Positions 1-5,386 of a stretch of DNA of 12,170 nucleotides are shown in pieces; the stretch's first letter is position 1; each line of letters opens with the position of its first letter. The stretch is from NCBI GenBank assembly GCA_018830765.1, contig JAHJRJ010000155.1, forward strand, positions 1 to 12,170. Direction: 5' to 3'. Under the pieces are notes generated by a model. That model saw only the letters and a list, made by a program, of their open reading frames with translations, made no database searches and was not told the DNA's origin. A program made the translations under genes and the position numbers. The DNA comes from Bacteroidota bacterium (GTDB lineage Bacteria; Bacteroidota; Ignavibacteria; UBA10030; BY39).

Positions 1-1
1 A

Positions 2-289
2 AAAGTAAATGTTGCGATGTTAGAAGTAGGCGGAGCACACATTGAATTGTTGGAAGGAACTTCAGCAGATTCTCCAATCTCAAAATTCATAGAGAAGAAA
101 GGCGAAGGAATTCACCACCTTTCTTTCGAAGTAGAAGATATTGAGAGAGAGTTAGCGCGACTCAAAGAATCTGGTGTGCAATTAATCGATGAGAAGCCGC
201 GACTCGGTGCAGGCGGCCATCTGATAGCATTCGTCCATCCTAAATCAACAAACGGTGTATTAATTGAGTTATCTCAAAAACATAAATGA
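2..289 (+). CDS. mce: Methylmalonyl-CoA epimerase, C-terminal part (5' end outside the window)
   Basis: This enzyme interconverts (R)- and (S)-methylmalonyl-CoA in the cytoplasm, linking propionyl-CoA carboxylation to methylmalonyl-CoA mutase. The open frame runs in from the window edge (codons from base 2), so the true start lies upstream; the Met at base 17 is internal. About 95 residues are visible, against a usual length near 135. The vicinal-oxygen-chelate fold is recognisable. HIELLE carries a metal-ligand-type Glu, GEGIHHLSFEVEDIE opens the second beta-alpha-beta-beta-beta module with its His, and GVLIELSQK ends the protein with the last ligand Glu. The stop codon overlaps the uvrC start as ATGA, which suggests translational coupling, although the two functions are unrelated. 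The family call rests on motif recognition; another VOC protein is possible but less likely. Confidence 0.9.
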   Translation, partial: KVNVAMLEVGGAHIELLEGTSADSPISKFIEKKGEGIHHLSFEVEDIERELARLKESGVQLIDEKPRLGAGGHLIAFVHPKSTNGVLIELSQKHK

Positions 290-2232
290 TGATGCAAGAA
301 AAATCGGATATTATAATTAGGATAGACAAAAAAGATATTGCGTTAGATGAAAAGCTCTCTAATTTTCCGAACACTCCTGGAGTTTATCAGTTCAAAAATA
401 TAAACGGTAAAATTATTTATGTCGGGAAGGCAAAGAACCTTCGTAACCGCGTTAGGCAATACTTTCACAAATCCCGCTCGCTTGATGCAAAAACTGAAAC
501 GCTCGTATCTAAAGTCACGGATGTGGAGATAATAGTTACCGATTCAGAGGTCGAAGCATTGATACTCGAAGCGGTCTTGATAAAAAAGTTGAAGCCGCGC
601 TACAATGTATTTTTGAGGGATGATAAAAGCTTTCCATACATCGTAATCACGAACGAACCTTACCCGCGTATATTTGTAACAAGACGTATAATTCACGACG
701 GGTCGAAATATTTTGGTCCTTATACCGATGTAAAAAACCTCCGTTCATCTTTGAAGATGGTGCGCGAAATTTTTAAGGTCCGTTCCTGTAACTATCATCT
801 CGATGAGGAATCGATCCGGAAAAGAAAATACAAAATCTGTTTAGACTATCATATAAAAAAATGTGAGGGTCCGTGTGAAGGGCTTGTGAGTCAAGAACAC
901 TATCTTCGAATGATAAAGGAAGTCGAACAAGTGTTGCGGGGGAAAACCGACAGCTTGATTTCCCAACTCGCACAAGAAATGGACGAACATTCCGATGCGT
1001 TACGCTTCGAAGCCGCCGCAGCAGTCAGAGATAAAATTACCGGCTTACGCAACTACAGCGAAAGGCAAAAAATAGTAGATGCGGATTTATTAGACCGCGA
1101 TATATTTTCGGTTACATTCGAAGACGACGACGCTTGCGGAGTAATTTTCAAGATCCGTGACGGTAAGATGGTGGGCAGACAGCATTACTATTTGAGCGGT
1201 GTGGAAGGAAAGGAAGAACCTGAAATCGTTTCCCAACTTGTTAGATCCTATTATCTCGAAGCCGATTATTTCCCGAAAGAGATTCTTCTGCCTTGCTTAT
1301 TTGAGGATTCTGATGTGATTCAAGATTGGCTGACTTCCAAACGAAAGGAAAAAGTTTCGATTATCGTGCCGAAAATAGGCGATAAAGCCAAACTCATGGG
1401 AATGTGCAAGGCGAATGCTAGATATTTACTTGACGATTTAAAAGTGCAGAAGCTGAAACGAGGTGAAAGATTACCGAAAGTATTAGAGCTGCTCCAAAAA
1501 GATTTACACCTACCAAATTTACCGCGACGAATCGAGTGTTTCGACATCTCAAACATTCAAGGTGCAGATGCTGTCGCTTCTTTAGTCGTATTTGAAGACG
1601 GTAAACCTAAAAAAAGCGACTACCGGAAATTCAAAATTAAAACAGTCGAAGGTCCCGATGACTTTGCAAGTATGAAGGAAGTCATCAATCGGCATTATAC
1701 AAAGGTTGTTGAAGAAAACAAGCCGTTGCCTGAATTAATTATTGTTGATGGCGGGAAGGGACAGCTCTCAAGCGCAGTGGAAGTAATAACAGGTCTATCA
1801 AAGCGAATATCGAACCCGCCTGACCGTCGGGCAGGTATCGAACATCCAACCCGCCTGAACAACGGGCAGGCATCGAATGATGAATTAAAAAAAATATCAA
1901 TCATTGGATTAGCGAAGCGGCTTGAAGAGGTTCACTTTCCGGGAGTAACCGATCCGCAATCGATCCCGAAGACATCTTCGAGTCTGAAATTGTTGCAACG
2001 TATTCGAGATGAAGCTCATCGCTTTGCAGTGGAATATCACAGGAAGTTACGGACAAAACGTACGCTTCTAACCGAGTTAGATTTGATAAAAGGAGTTGGG
2101 AAGAAGCGTTCGAAGGAGTTGTTGGAAGCATTCGGCTCGGTTCAGGGTGTGAAGTTCGCGACAAGTGAGCAATTAGTCGAGATAGTTGGAGAAAAAGTGG
2201 CTGAAAAAATAAAAGAATATTTTCAAGAGTAG
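286..2232 (+). CDS. uvrC: UvrABC system protein C (excinuclease subunit), with an in-frame insertion
   Basis: UvrC makes the 3' and 5' incisions around DNA lesions marked by UvrA/UvrB. Seen in the 648 residues: a GIY-YIG nuclease domain (GVY at 32-34, YVG at 45-47, then EVEALILE and YNVFLRDDKS to about 115); four Cys at 168, 185, 193 and 197 in the place known in E. coli UvrC to bind a [4Fe-4S] cluster; a UVR helix pair near 224-256 for UvrB contact; the RNase H-like nuclease domain with FDISN (Asp420), GPDDFASM, VDGGKGQ (Asp488) and RDEAHRF (His578); and a C-terminal double helix-hairpin-helix (about 597-645). Three Met codons stand in a row at the start, so the start could be base 286, 289 or 292; 286 gives the ATGA overlap with the epimerase gene. 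Residues of about 506-533 form an extra segment encoded by two palindromes, absent from E. coli-type UvrC. All catalytic positions appear intact. Confidence 0.97.
   Translation: MMMQEKSDIIIRIDKKDIALDEKLSNFPNTPGVYQFKNINGKIIYVGKAKNLRNRVRQYFHKSRSLDAKTETLVSKVTDVEIIVTDSEVEALILEAVLIKKLKPRYNVFLRDDKSFPYIVITNEPYPRIFVTRRIIHDGSKYFGPYTDVKNLRSSLKMVREIFKVRSCNYHLDEESIRKRKYKICLDYHIKKCEGPCEGLVSQEHYLRMIKEVEQVLRGKTDSLISQLAQEMDEHSDALRFEAAAAVRDKITGLRNYSERQKIVDADLLDRDIFSVTFEDDDACGVIFKIRDGKMVGRQHYYLSGVEGKEEPEIVSQLVRSYYLEADYFPKEILLPCLFEDSDVIQDWLTSKRKEKVSIIVPKIGDKAKLMGMCKANARYLLDDLKVQKLKRGERLPKVLELLQKDLHLPNLPRRIECFDISNIQGADAVASLVVFEDGKPKKSDYRKFKIKTVEGPDDFASMKEVINRHYTKVVEENKPLPELIIVDGGKGQLSSAVEVITGLSKRISNPPDRRAGIEHPTRLNNGQASNDELKKISIIGLAKRLEEVHFPGVTDPQSIPKTSSSLKLLQRIRDEAHRFAVEYHRKLRTKRTLLTELDLIKGVGKKRSKELLEAFGSVQGVKFATSEQLVEIVGEKVAEKIKEYFQE
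1815..1870 (+). repeat. Two GC-rich palindromic repeats inserted in frame in uvrC
   Basis: Two 21-nt units lie at 1815-1835 and 1850-1870, 35 nt apart start to start. They agree at 18 of 21 positions; both begin CCCGCCTGA and end CGGGCAGG. Each unit is followed by a similar flank (TATCGAA, CATCGAA), and ATCGAA also precedes the first, so the block looks like a tandem duplication. The first unit can fold as GCCTGA-CCG-TCGGGC with one G-T pair. The reading frame stays open and the block encodes residues of about 510-529 of UvrC, between VDGGKGQLSSAVEV and SIIGLAKRLEE, where relatives have a short loop. Behaviour resembles palindromic elements known inside Rickettsia genes; relatedness to those is not implied. 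Confidence 0.75.
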
Positions 2233-2308
2233 ATGTTATATCGTTGCGAAAAAATAATTTTCACACAAAGGACGCAAAGAACTATAACACACATTCGACG
2301 GAGACGAC

Positions 2309-3187
2309 GTGAAAATATTTTCTAATATGACGAAAAAACAGTTAGGATATTCAGAGGGTTGGATATCGGTTGTTATCAACACTATTCTTTTTGTGGCGAA
2401 ATTGTGGGTCGGAATTATTTCCGGTTCGGTAGCAATGATAGCAGATGCCTGGCATACTTTATCGGACAGCTTCACATCGGTAATTGTAATTGTCGGGTTC
2501 TGGATGTCGGGTAAACCGGCTGACGCCCAGCATCCATACGGACATGGAAGGGCAGAAGCTATTGCTGCGATTATAATAGGAACACTACTCGGAGTTGTAG
2601 GCGTAAATTTTATTGTTGATTCCGTTCAAAGGTTAATAAATTATCAAGCAGTCAAATTTCAATCGTTAGCAATTTATGTATTCGCTGTTTCTGTTATTGT
2701 GAAAGAAATACTTGCTCAATTTTCTTTTTGGGCTGGCAAAAAGACAAATTCGGTGGCACTAAAAGCCGATGGCTGGCATCATCGCAGCGATGCAATAGCT
2801 TCGGCGTTAATTGTAATCGGCGCTTTACTTAGCGGATACTTCTGGTGGATAGATGGAGTGTTGGGTATAATAGTTTCTCTGCTAATCTTATACGCAGCTT
2901 ACGATATAATCAGTAAAAATGTAAGCCACCTTTTAGGTGATAAACTCGACTCGGATATGGAGAAGAAGCTTAGAATTGTAATTGATGAATTAGCTATGGG
3001 AATTCTAGATTTACATCACTTTCATGCCCATAAATACGGAGATCACACAGAACTTACATTTCACTTACGGGTAGCACCCGAAATGCAAATTGCAGAAGCT
3101 CACTTAATAGCAAGCCGGATAGAGAAAAAGCTGAAAGAAGAATTAGATATTGAAGCGACGTGCCATATCGAGCCGGCAAAAATGTAA
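2309..3187 (+). CDS. Cation diffusion facilitator family transporter (probable Zn(II)/divalent metal exporter)
   Basis: CDF proteins are membrane antiporters, usually dimeric, that move divalent metals out of the cytoplasm in exchange for protons. The protein has about six membrane segments in residues 15-205 and a cytoplasmic ferredoxin-like C-terminal domain (about 212-290). The paired transport-site motifs are H49-TLS-D53 in TM2 and H157-HRS-D161 in TM5; HxxxD in both helices is the pattern usually linked to Zn(II)/Cd(II). HPYGHGRAE after TM2 is a strong family signature. The C-terminal domain is His-rich (LHHFHAHKYGDH), as in the regulatory zinc sites of the family. GTG at 2309 is preferred because GGAG at 2300-2303 sits 5 nt upstream. 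ATG at 2327 (286 residues) is the alternative and starts at a typical family N-terminus, MTKKQLGYSEGW. The gene stands alone, 76 nt after uvrC. Metal specificity is inferred only. Confidence 0.93.
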   Translation: MKIFSNMTKKQLGYSEGWISVVINTILFVAKLWVGIISGSVAMIADAWHTLSDSFTSVIVIVGFWMSGKPADAQHPYGHGRAEAIAAIIIGTLLGVVGVNFIVDSVQRLINYQAVKFQSLAIYVFAVSVIVKEILAQFSFWAGKKTNSVALKADGWHHRSDAIASALIVIGALLSGYFWWIDGVLGIIVSLLILYAAYDIISKNVSHLLGDKLDSDMEKKLRIVIDELAMGILDLHHFHAHKYGDHTELTFHLRVAPEMQIAEAHLIASRIEKKLKEELDIEATCHIEPAKM

Positions 3188-3230
3188 TTTGCCTTTGCTA
3201 AATCTTTTACATAAATTTATAACGCCTCAC

Positions 3231-3320
3231 GGCAATTAGTCCCGTTCCGAAGGAGTTTACGAAGTAAATTCTATTTCGGAACGAGGATCCAGCTGAAGTG
3301 GAACGAAAGCGGGACTGGTT
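3231..3320 (+). repeat. 75-nt palindromic element, copy 1, in a tRNA-like flank
   Basis: The core at 3240-3314 begins TCCC and ends GGGA. It is 87% identical (65 of 75, no gaps) to the core of copy 2. Core positions 5-12 pair with 36-43 and 14-21 with 25-32 around a GAA loop; positions 49-55 and 69-75 form a second hairpin with one mismatch here. The core is flanked by GGCAATTAG and CTGGTT, which read as the acceptor/D-stem start and the D-loop GGT of a tRNA, with CTCAG missing. There is no open frame. It lies 43 nt after the transporter gene. Confidence 0.8.
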
Positions 3321-3332
3321 CATTAAAATTTT

Positions 3333-3428
3333 GGGCAATTAGCTCAGTCCCATTCCGAAAGAATTTACGAAGTAAATTCTAAATCGGAATGCGGATCCCG
3401 CTGAAGTGAAACGGAAGCGGGATTGGTT
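3333..3428 (+). repeat. 75-nt palindromic element, copy 2, inside a tRNA 5'-half
   Basis: The core is 3348-3422, again 75 nt and TCCC...GGGA. The left flank GGGCAATTAGCTCAG (3333-3347) is exactly what a tRNA acceptor strand plus D-stem looks like. The right flank TTGGTT (3423-3428) is the D-loop sequence that would follow it. The first hairpin (core 5-11 with 37-43, and 13-21 with 25-33) and the second (ATCCCGCT/AGCGGGAT) are better paired than in copy 1. No anticodon arm follows; the sequence passes into an AT-rich spacer and then tRNA-Val. Confidence 0.8.
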
Positions 3429-3456
3429 TGTCAAAATATGTGAAATTAAATATTTT
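3428..3456 (+). promoter_or_regulatory. Possible promoter of tRNA-Val
   Basis: TTGTCA (3428-3433) and TATTTT (3451-3456) are 17 nt apart and match sigma-70-type -35 and -10 boxes at 5 and 4 of 6 positions. The -35 box begins at the last base of the repeat's right flank. A start 6-7 nt downstream would fall at the very 5' end of the tRNA and leave no leader for RNase P, so a different promoter is quite possible. Confidence 0.25.
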
Positions 3457-3459
3457 TTT

Positions 3460-3534
3460 GGGCGCTTAGCTCAGCTGGTCTAGAGCGTACGCCTCACACG
3501 CGTAAGGTCACTGGTTCGATCCCAGTAGCGCCCA
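3460..3534 (+). tRNA. tRNA-Val (anticodon CAC)
   Basis: A complete cloverleaf can be drawn by hand. The acceptor stem is GGGCGCT (3460-3466) with AGCGCCC (3527-3533). The D-arm is GCTC/GAGC with AGCTGGTCTA as loop. The anticodon stem TACGC/GCGTA encloses the loop CTCACAC, giving U33, anticodon CAC at 3495-3497 and A37. The variable loop is AGGTC, and the T-arm ACTGG-TTCGATC-CCAGT is perfect. The discriminator is A3534 and CTA follows, so the CCA end is not encoded. It reads GUG (Val) codons. It is the only intact tRNA in the window. Confidence 0.96.
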
Positions 3535-3537
3535 CTA

Positions 3538-3622
3538 GACGATATGTTAGAGCGTCCCGCCGAAGGCGGGAAGGTCGTAGGTTCCTCCGAAGGAGTCCCT
3601 TCGGAAAGTCCATCATCGTCCA
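3538..3622 (+). pseudogene. Degenerate tRNA with hairpins in the anticodon and T arms
   Basis: GACGAT (3538-3543) and ATCGTC (3615-3620) would form an acceptor stem. TTAGAGC, AGGTCGTAGGTTC and a final ATCGTCCA are tRNA landmarks in the right order. The 5' half of the D-arm (an AGCTCAGTTG-like stretch) is missing. The anticodon arm is exactly 17 nt, TCCCGCCGAAGGCGGGA, a GC-rich palindrome; read as an anticodon arm it would present GAA (Phe) but with C instead of U33. The T-loop holds a perfect hairpin TCCGAAGG-AGTC-CCTTCGGA (3587-3606), which shares TCCGAAGGAGT with repeat copy 1. It follows tRNA-Val by 3 nt, so it was probably the second gene of a tRNA pair. The original identity cannot be told. 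Confidence 0.6.
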
Positions 3623-3681
3623 CAGCTAAACATCATAAACCTTTAAAATCTATCCGGCGAGATAGGAAAGGAAAATTTTGA

Positions 3682-3761
3682 AGTATGTGAGTAGATGAGT
3701 ATACAGTAGTTGAGATAGTATAAGTTTCTCAACTACTCAAATACTGACATACTCAACTACT
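3682..3761 (+). repeat. Long imperfect inverted repeat upstream of pyrR
   Basis: The core is a perfect 11-bp stem AGTAGTTGAGA (3705-3715) with TCTCAACTACT (3727-3737) and an 11-nt loop. The arms extend imperfectly to 3682 and 3761. Both arms are built from variants of AGTAGTTGAG/AGTATGTGAG, so it may have grown by local duplication. It lies in the presumed pyr leader. Confidence 0.65.
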
Positions 3762-3769
3762 TAGCATTG

Positions 3770-3802
3770 CCTCCCTTCCTAACTCAGGATTGGGGGTTTT
3801 TT
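3770..3802 (+). terminator. Rho-independent terminator-like hairpin, possible pyr attenuator
   Basis: CCTCC (3770-3774) pairs with GGGGG (3792-3796, one T-G pair). After a 2x2 internal loop, TCCT (3777-3780) pairs with AGGA (3786-3789) around AACTC. Six T follow directly (3797-3802), then GTTTT. It sits 39 nt before the pyrR start. It could end tRNA transcription or act as an attenuator. Bases 3663-3672 can pair at 9 of 10 positions with 3772-3781, which would destroy its left arm. Confidence 0.6.
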
Positions 3803-3841
3803 GTTTTATATCAGTCAATAATGAATATCAAATAAGGTAAT

Positions 3842-4387
3842 ATGAAAATAAAGTCCAAAATAATCGACGAGAAAGGTTTAGAACGTACGCTTACCCGACT
3901 TGCACATGAAATTATTGAACGGAATAAAGGGATAGAGTCACTCGCAATAGTTGGTATTAAAACACGCGGTGAATTTATCGCAAAGCGTTTAGCTAAAATT
4001 ATAGGCGAGCTCGAAAATAAAGAAATTAACGTAGGACTTCTGGATATCACGCTTTATAGAGACGATTTAAGAACTTTACACGAGCAACCTGTATTGAAAG
4101 GCACAGAAATACTCTTCGATGTGACAGATAAGAGTATTATTCTTGTTGATGACGTTCTGTTTACAGGAAGAACAATCCGCGCTGCTCTCGATGAGCTTGT
4201 GGACTTGGGGAGGCCTGCTACGATACAACTGGTGGTATTAATAGACCGCGGTCATCGTCAATTACCGATTAAAGCCGACTTCGTTGGTAAAAATGTTCCC
4301 ACGTCGCTTAATGAGCAAATAAAAGTAAAGCTAAAAGAAGTGGACGAGGAAGACTCAGTATTAATTGTTCAATTGGATGAGGATTAA
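3842..4387 (+). CDS. pyrR: PyrR: pyrimidine operon regulator / uracil phosphoribosyltransferase
   Basis: PyrR proteins bind pyr mRNA in a UMP/UTP-dependent way to promote termination, and many also convert uracil plus PRPP to UMP. The 181-residue length is normal. IVGIKTRGEFIAKRL (36-50) starts the PRTase core. DITLYRDDL (68-76) is a PyrR hallmark. IILVDDVLFTGRTIRAALD (99-117) is the PRPP-binding loop, and LVVLIDRGHRQLPIKADFVGKN (130-151) with VPTS is the conserved C-terminal part. An AAGG (3835-3838) 3 nt before the ATG is at best a weak ribosome site. It is first in a pyrR-pyrB-pyrC cluster, so it probably controls it; a terminator-like hairpin in the leader fits this. No B. subtilis-type PyrR anti-antiterminator consensus was recognised, so the RNA target is unproven. 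Confidence 0.95.
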   Translation: MKIKSKIIDEKGLERTLTRLAHEIIERNKGIESLAIVGIKTRGEFIAKRLAKIIGELENKEINVGLLDITLYRDDLRTLHEQPVLKGTEILFDVTDKSIILVDDVLFTGRTIRAALDELVDLGRPATIQLVVLIDRGHRQLPIKADFVGKNVPTSLNEQIKVKLKEVDEEDSVLIVQLDED

Positions 4388-4391
4388 AATT

Positions 4392-5318
4392 ATGCCGATT
4401 ACAAGCAGACATTTATTAGGATTGGAAGGAGTTCCCAAAGAAGATATACAGCTTATCCTGGACACTGCGACAACATTTCGCGAAGTATTGGACCGTCCTA
4501 TTAAAAGGGTTCCGACTTTACAAGGCAAAACTATCGTGAATTTGTTTTTCGAAAGCTCGACTCGAACTCGGATCTCATTCGAGCTGGCTGAGCGAAGACT
4601 GTCGGCTGATGTAGTAAATTTTGCAGTTGCTGGAAGTAGTGTTGCCAAAGGTGAAACTTTAAAAGACACTGCACGGAACATCGAAGCAATGAAGATAGAT
4701 ATGGTTGTTGTCCGCCATTCGTCTCCCGGTGCGGCGTTATTTTTAAGTCGCGTTGTAAATGCGAACGTCATTAACGCCGGGGACGGAACGCACGAGCATC
4801 CGACTCAAGCTTTACTCGATATGTACACGATACGGGAAAAGTTTGGAAAGTTGGAAGGTCTGCACGTTTGTATCGTTGGCGATATTTCGCATAGCAGAGT
4901 TGCGCTATCGAATATTTACGGACTCCAAATTATGGGCGCCACAGTCTCGGTTTGTGGTCCGAAAACTTTGATACCAAAAGATATTGAAAAACTCGGCGTA
5001 CGGGTTTATTATAACGTAGAAGAAGCAATACGAAATACCGACATCTTGAATGTTCTGCGCATTCAGCTTGAAAGACAAGACCGGTCTTTCTTTCCGTCAA
5101 CGAGAGAATATCACAATTATTTTGGTATTACAAAAGAGAAGTTGGAAAAAGCCGTCAAACCGATCACAATCATGCATCCAGGACCTATCAACCGTGATGT
5201 CGAAATTTCTGCTGACGTTGCCGACGGCGAGAACTCTGTTATTCTTCAACAAGTGTTGAATGGAGTAGCCGTTCGAATGGCGGTGCTGTATCTGTTAGGA
5301 ACTGGAGAAGGTAAGTAG
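4392..5318 (+). CDS. pyrB: Aspartate carbamoyltransferase catalytic subunit
   Basis: PyrB joins carbamoyl phosphate and aspartate to N-carbamoyl-aspartate, the committed step of pyrimidine synthesis. With the chosen start it has 308 residues, the usual length. Visible are FESSTRTRISFE (53-64, carbamoyl phosphate loop), GSSVAKGETLKDT (81-93, with the loop Lys that reaches into the neighbouring subunit), HEHPTQALLD (134-143) and MHPGPINRDVEI (261-272). The frame is open to a TTG at 4365 and an ATG at 4377, both inside pyrR. ATG 4392 is preferred: it begins MPITSRHLLG, typical of the family, lies 4 nt after the pyrR stop, and has GAGG at 4379-4382 upstream. No pyrI regulatory gene is next to it, so the enzyme may work without one or in contact with PyrC. 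Its stop lies within a heptanucleotide tract. Confidence 0.97.
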   Translation: MPITSRHLLGLEGVPKEDIQLILDTATTFREVLDRPIKRVPTLQGKTIVNLFFESSTRTRISFELAERRLSADVVNFAVAGSSVAKGETLKDTARNIEAMKIDMVVVRHSSPGAALFLSRVVNANVINAGDGTHEHPTQALLDMYTIREKFGKLEGLHVCIVGDISHSRVALSNIYGLQIMGATVSVCGPKTLIPKDIEKLGVRVYYNVEEAIRNTDILNVLRIQLERQDRSFFPSTREYHNYFGITKEKLEKAVKPITIMHPGPINRDVEISADVADGENSVILQQVLNGVAVRMAVLYLLGTGEGK

Positions 5319-5386
5319 TGAACAGTAATCAGTAAACAGTATGCAGTATGTAGATTGATTCAATCCAAAATTAAAAATCAGAAATC
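5312..5386 (+). repeat. Two heptanucleotide repeat tracts between pyrB and pyrC
   Basis: Six consecutive 7-mers fill 5312-5353: TAAGTAG, TGAACAG, TAATCAG, TAAACAG, TATGCAG, TATGTAG. The first contains the pyrB stop codon. A second tract with another unit (roughly AAAATCA, about three copies) runs from about 5366 to the pyrC start. Together they account for most of the 68-nt spacer and leave no clear ribosome-binding site for pyrC. Confidence 0.7.

Noticed and set aside
2233..2308. CACACAAAGGACGCAAAGA (2263-2281) before the transporter gene as a dispersed repeat
   Set aside because: It resembles CAAAGGACGCAAAGA-type repeats I associate with some genomes, but there is no second copy in this window to support it.
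3231..3428. The two repeat copies as a CRISPR array
   Set aside because: There are only two copies, 87% identical, 75 nt long with internal hairpins and a tRNA-like flank; no repeat-spacer pattern and no cas gene are present.
3538..3622. A functional tRNA-Phe(GAA)
   Set aside because: The D-arm is missing, position 33 is C instead of U, and the T-loop is interrupted by a hairpin, so it cannot form a normal tRNA.
4365..4391. Longer pyrB start at TTG 4365 or ATG 4377
   Set aside because: Both lie inside pyrR; ATG 4392 directly after the pyrR stop gives a family-typical N-terminus and has GAGG upstream.
4361..4771. Minus-strand open frame of 136 codons opposite pyrB
   Set aside because: It is a shadow of the pyrB reading frame with no independent support.
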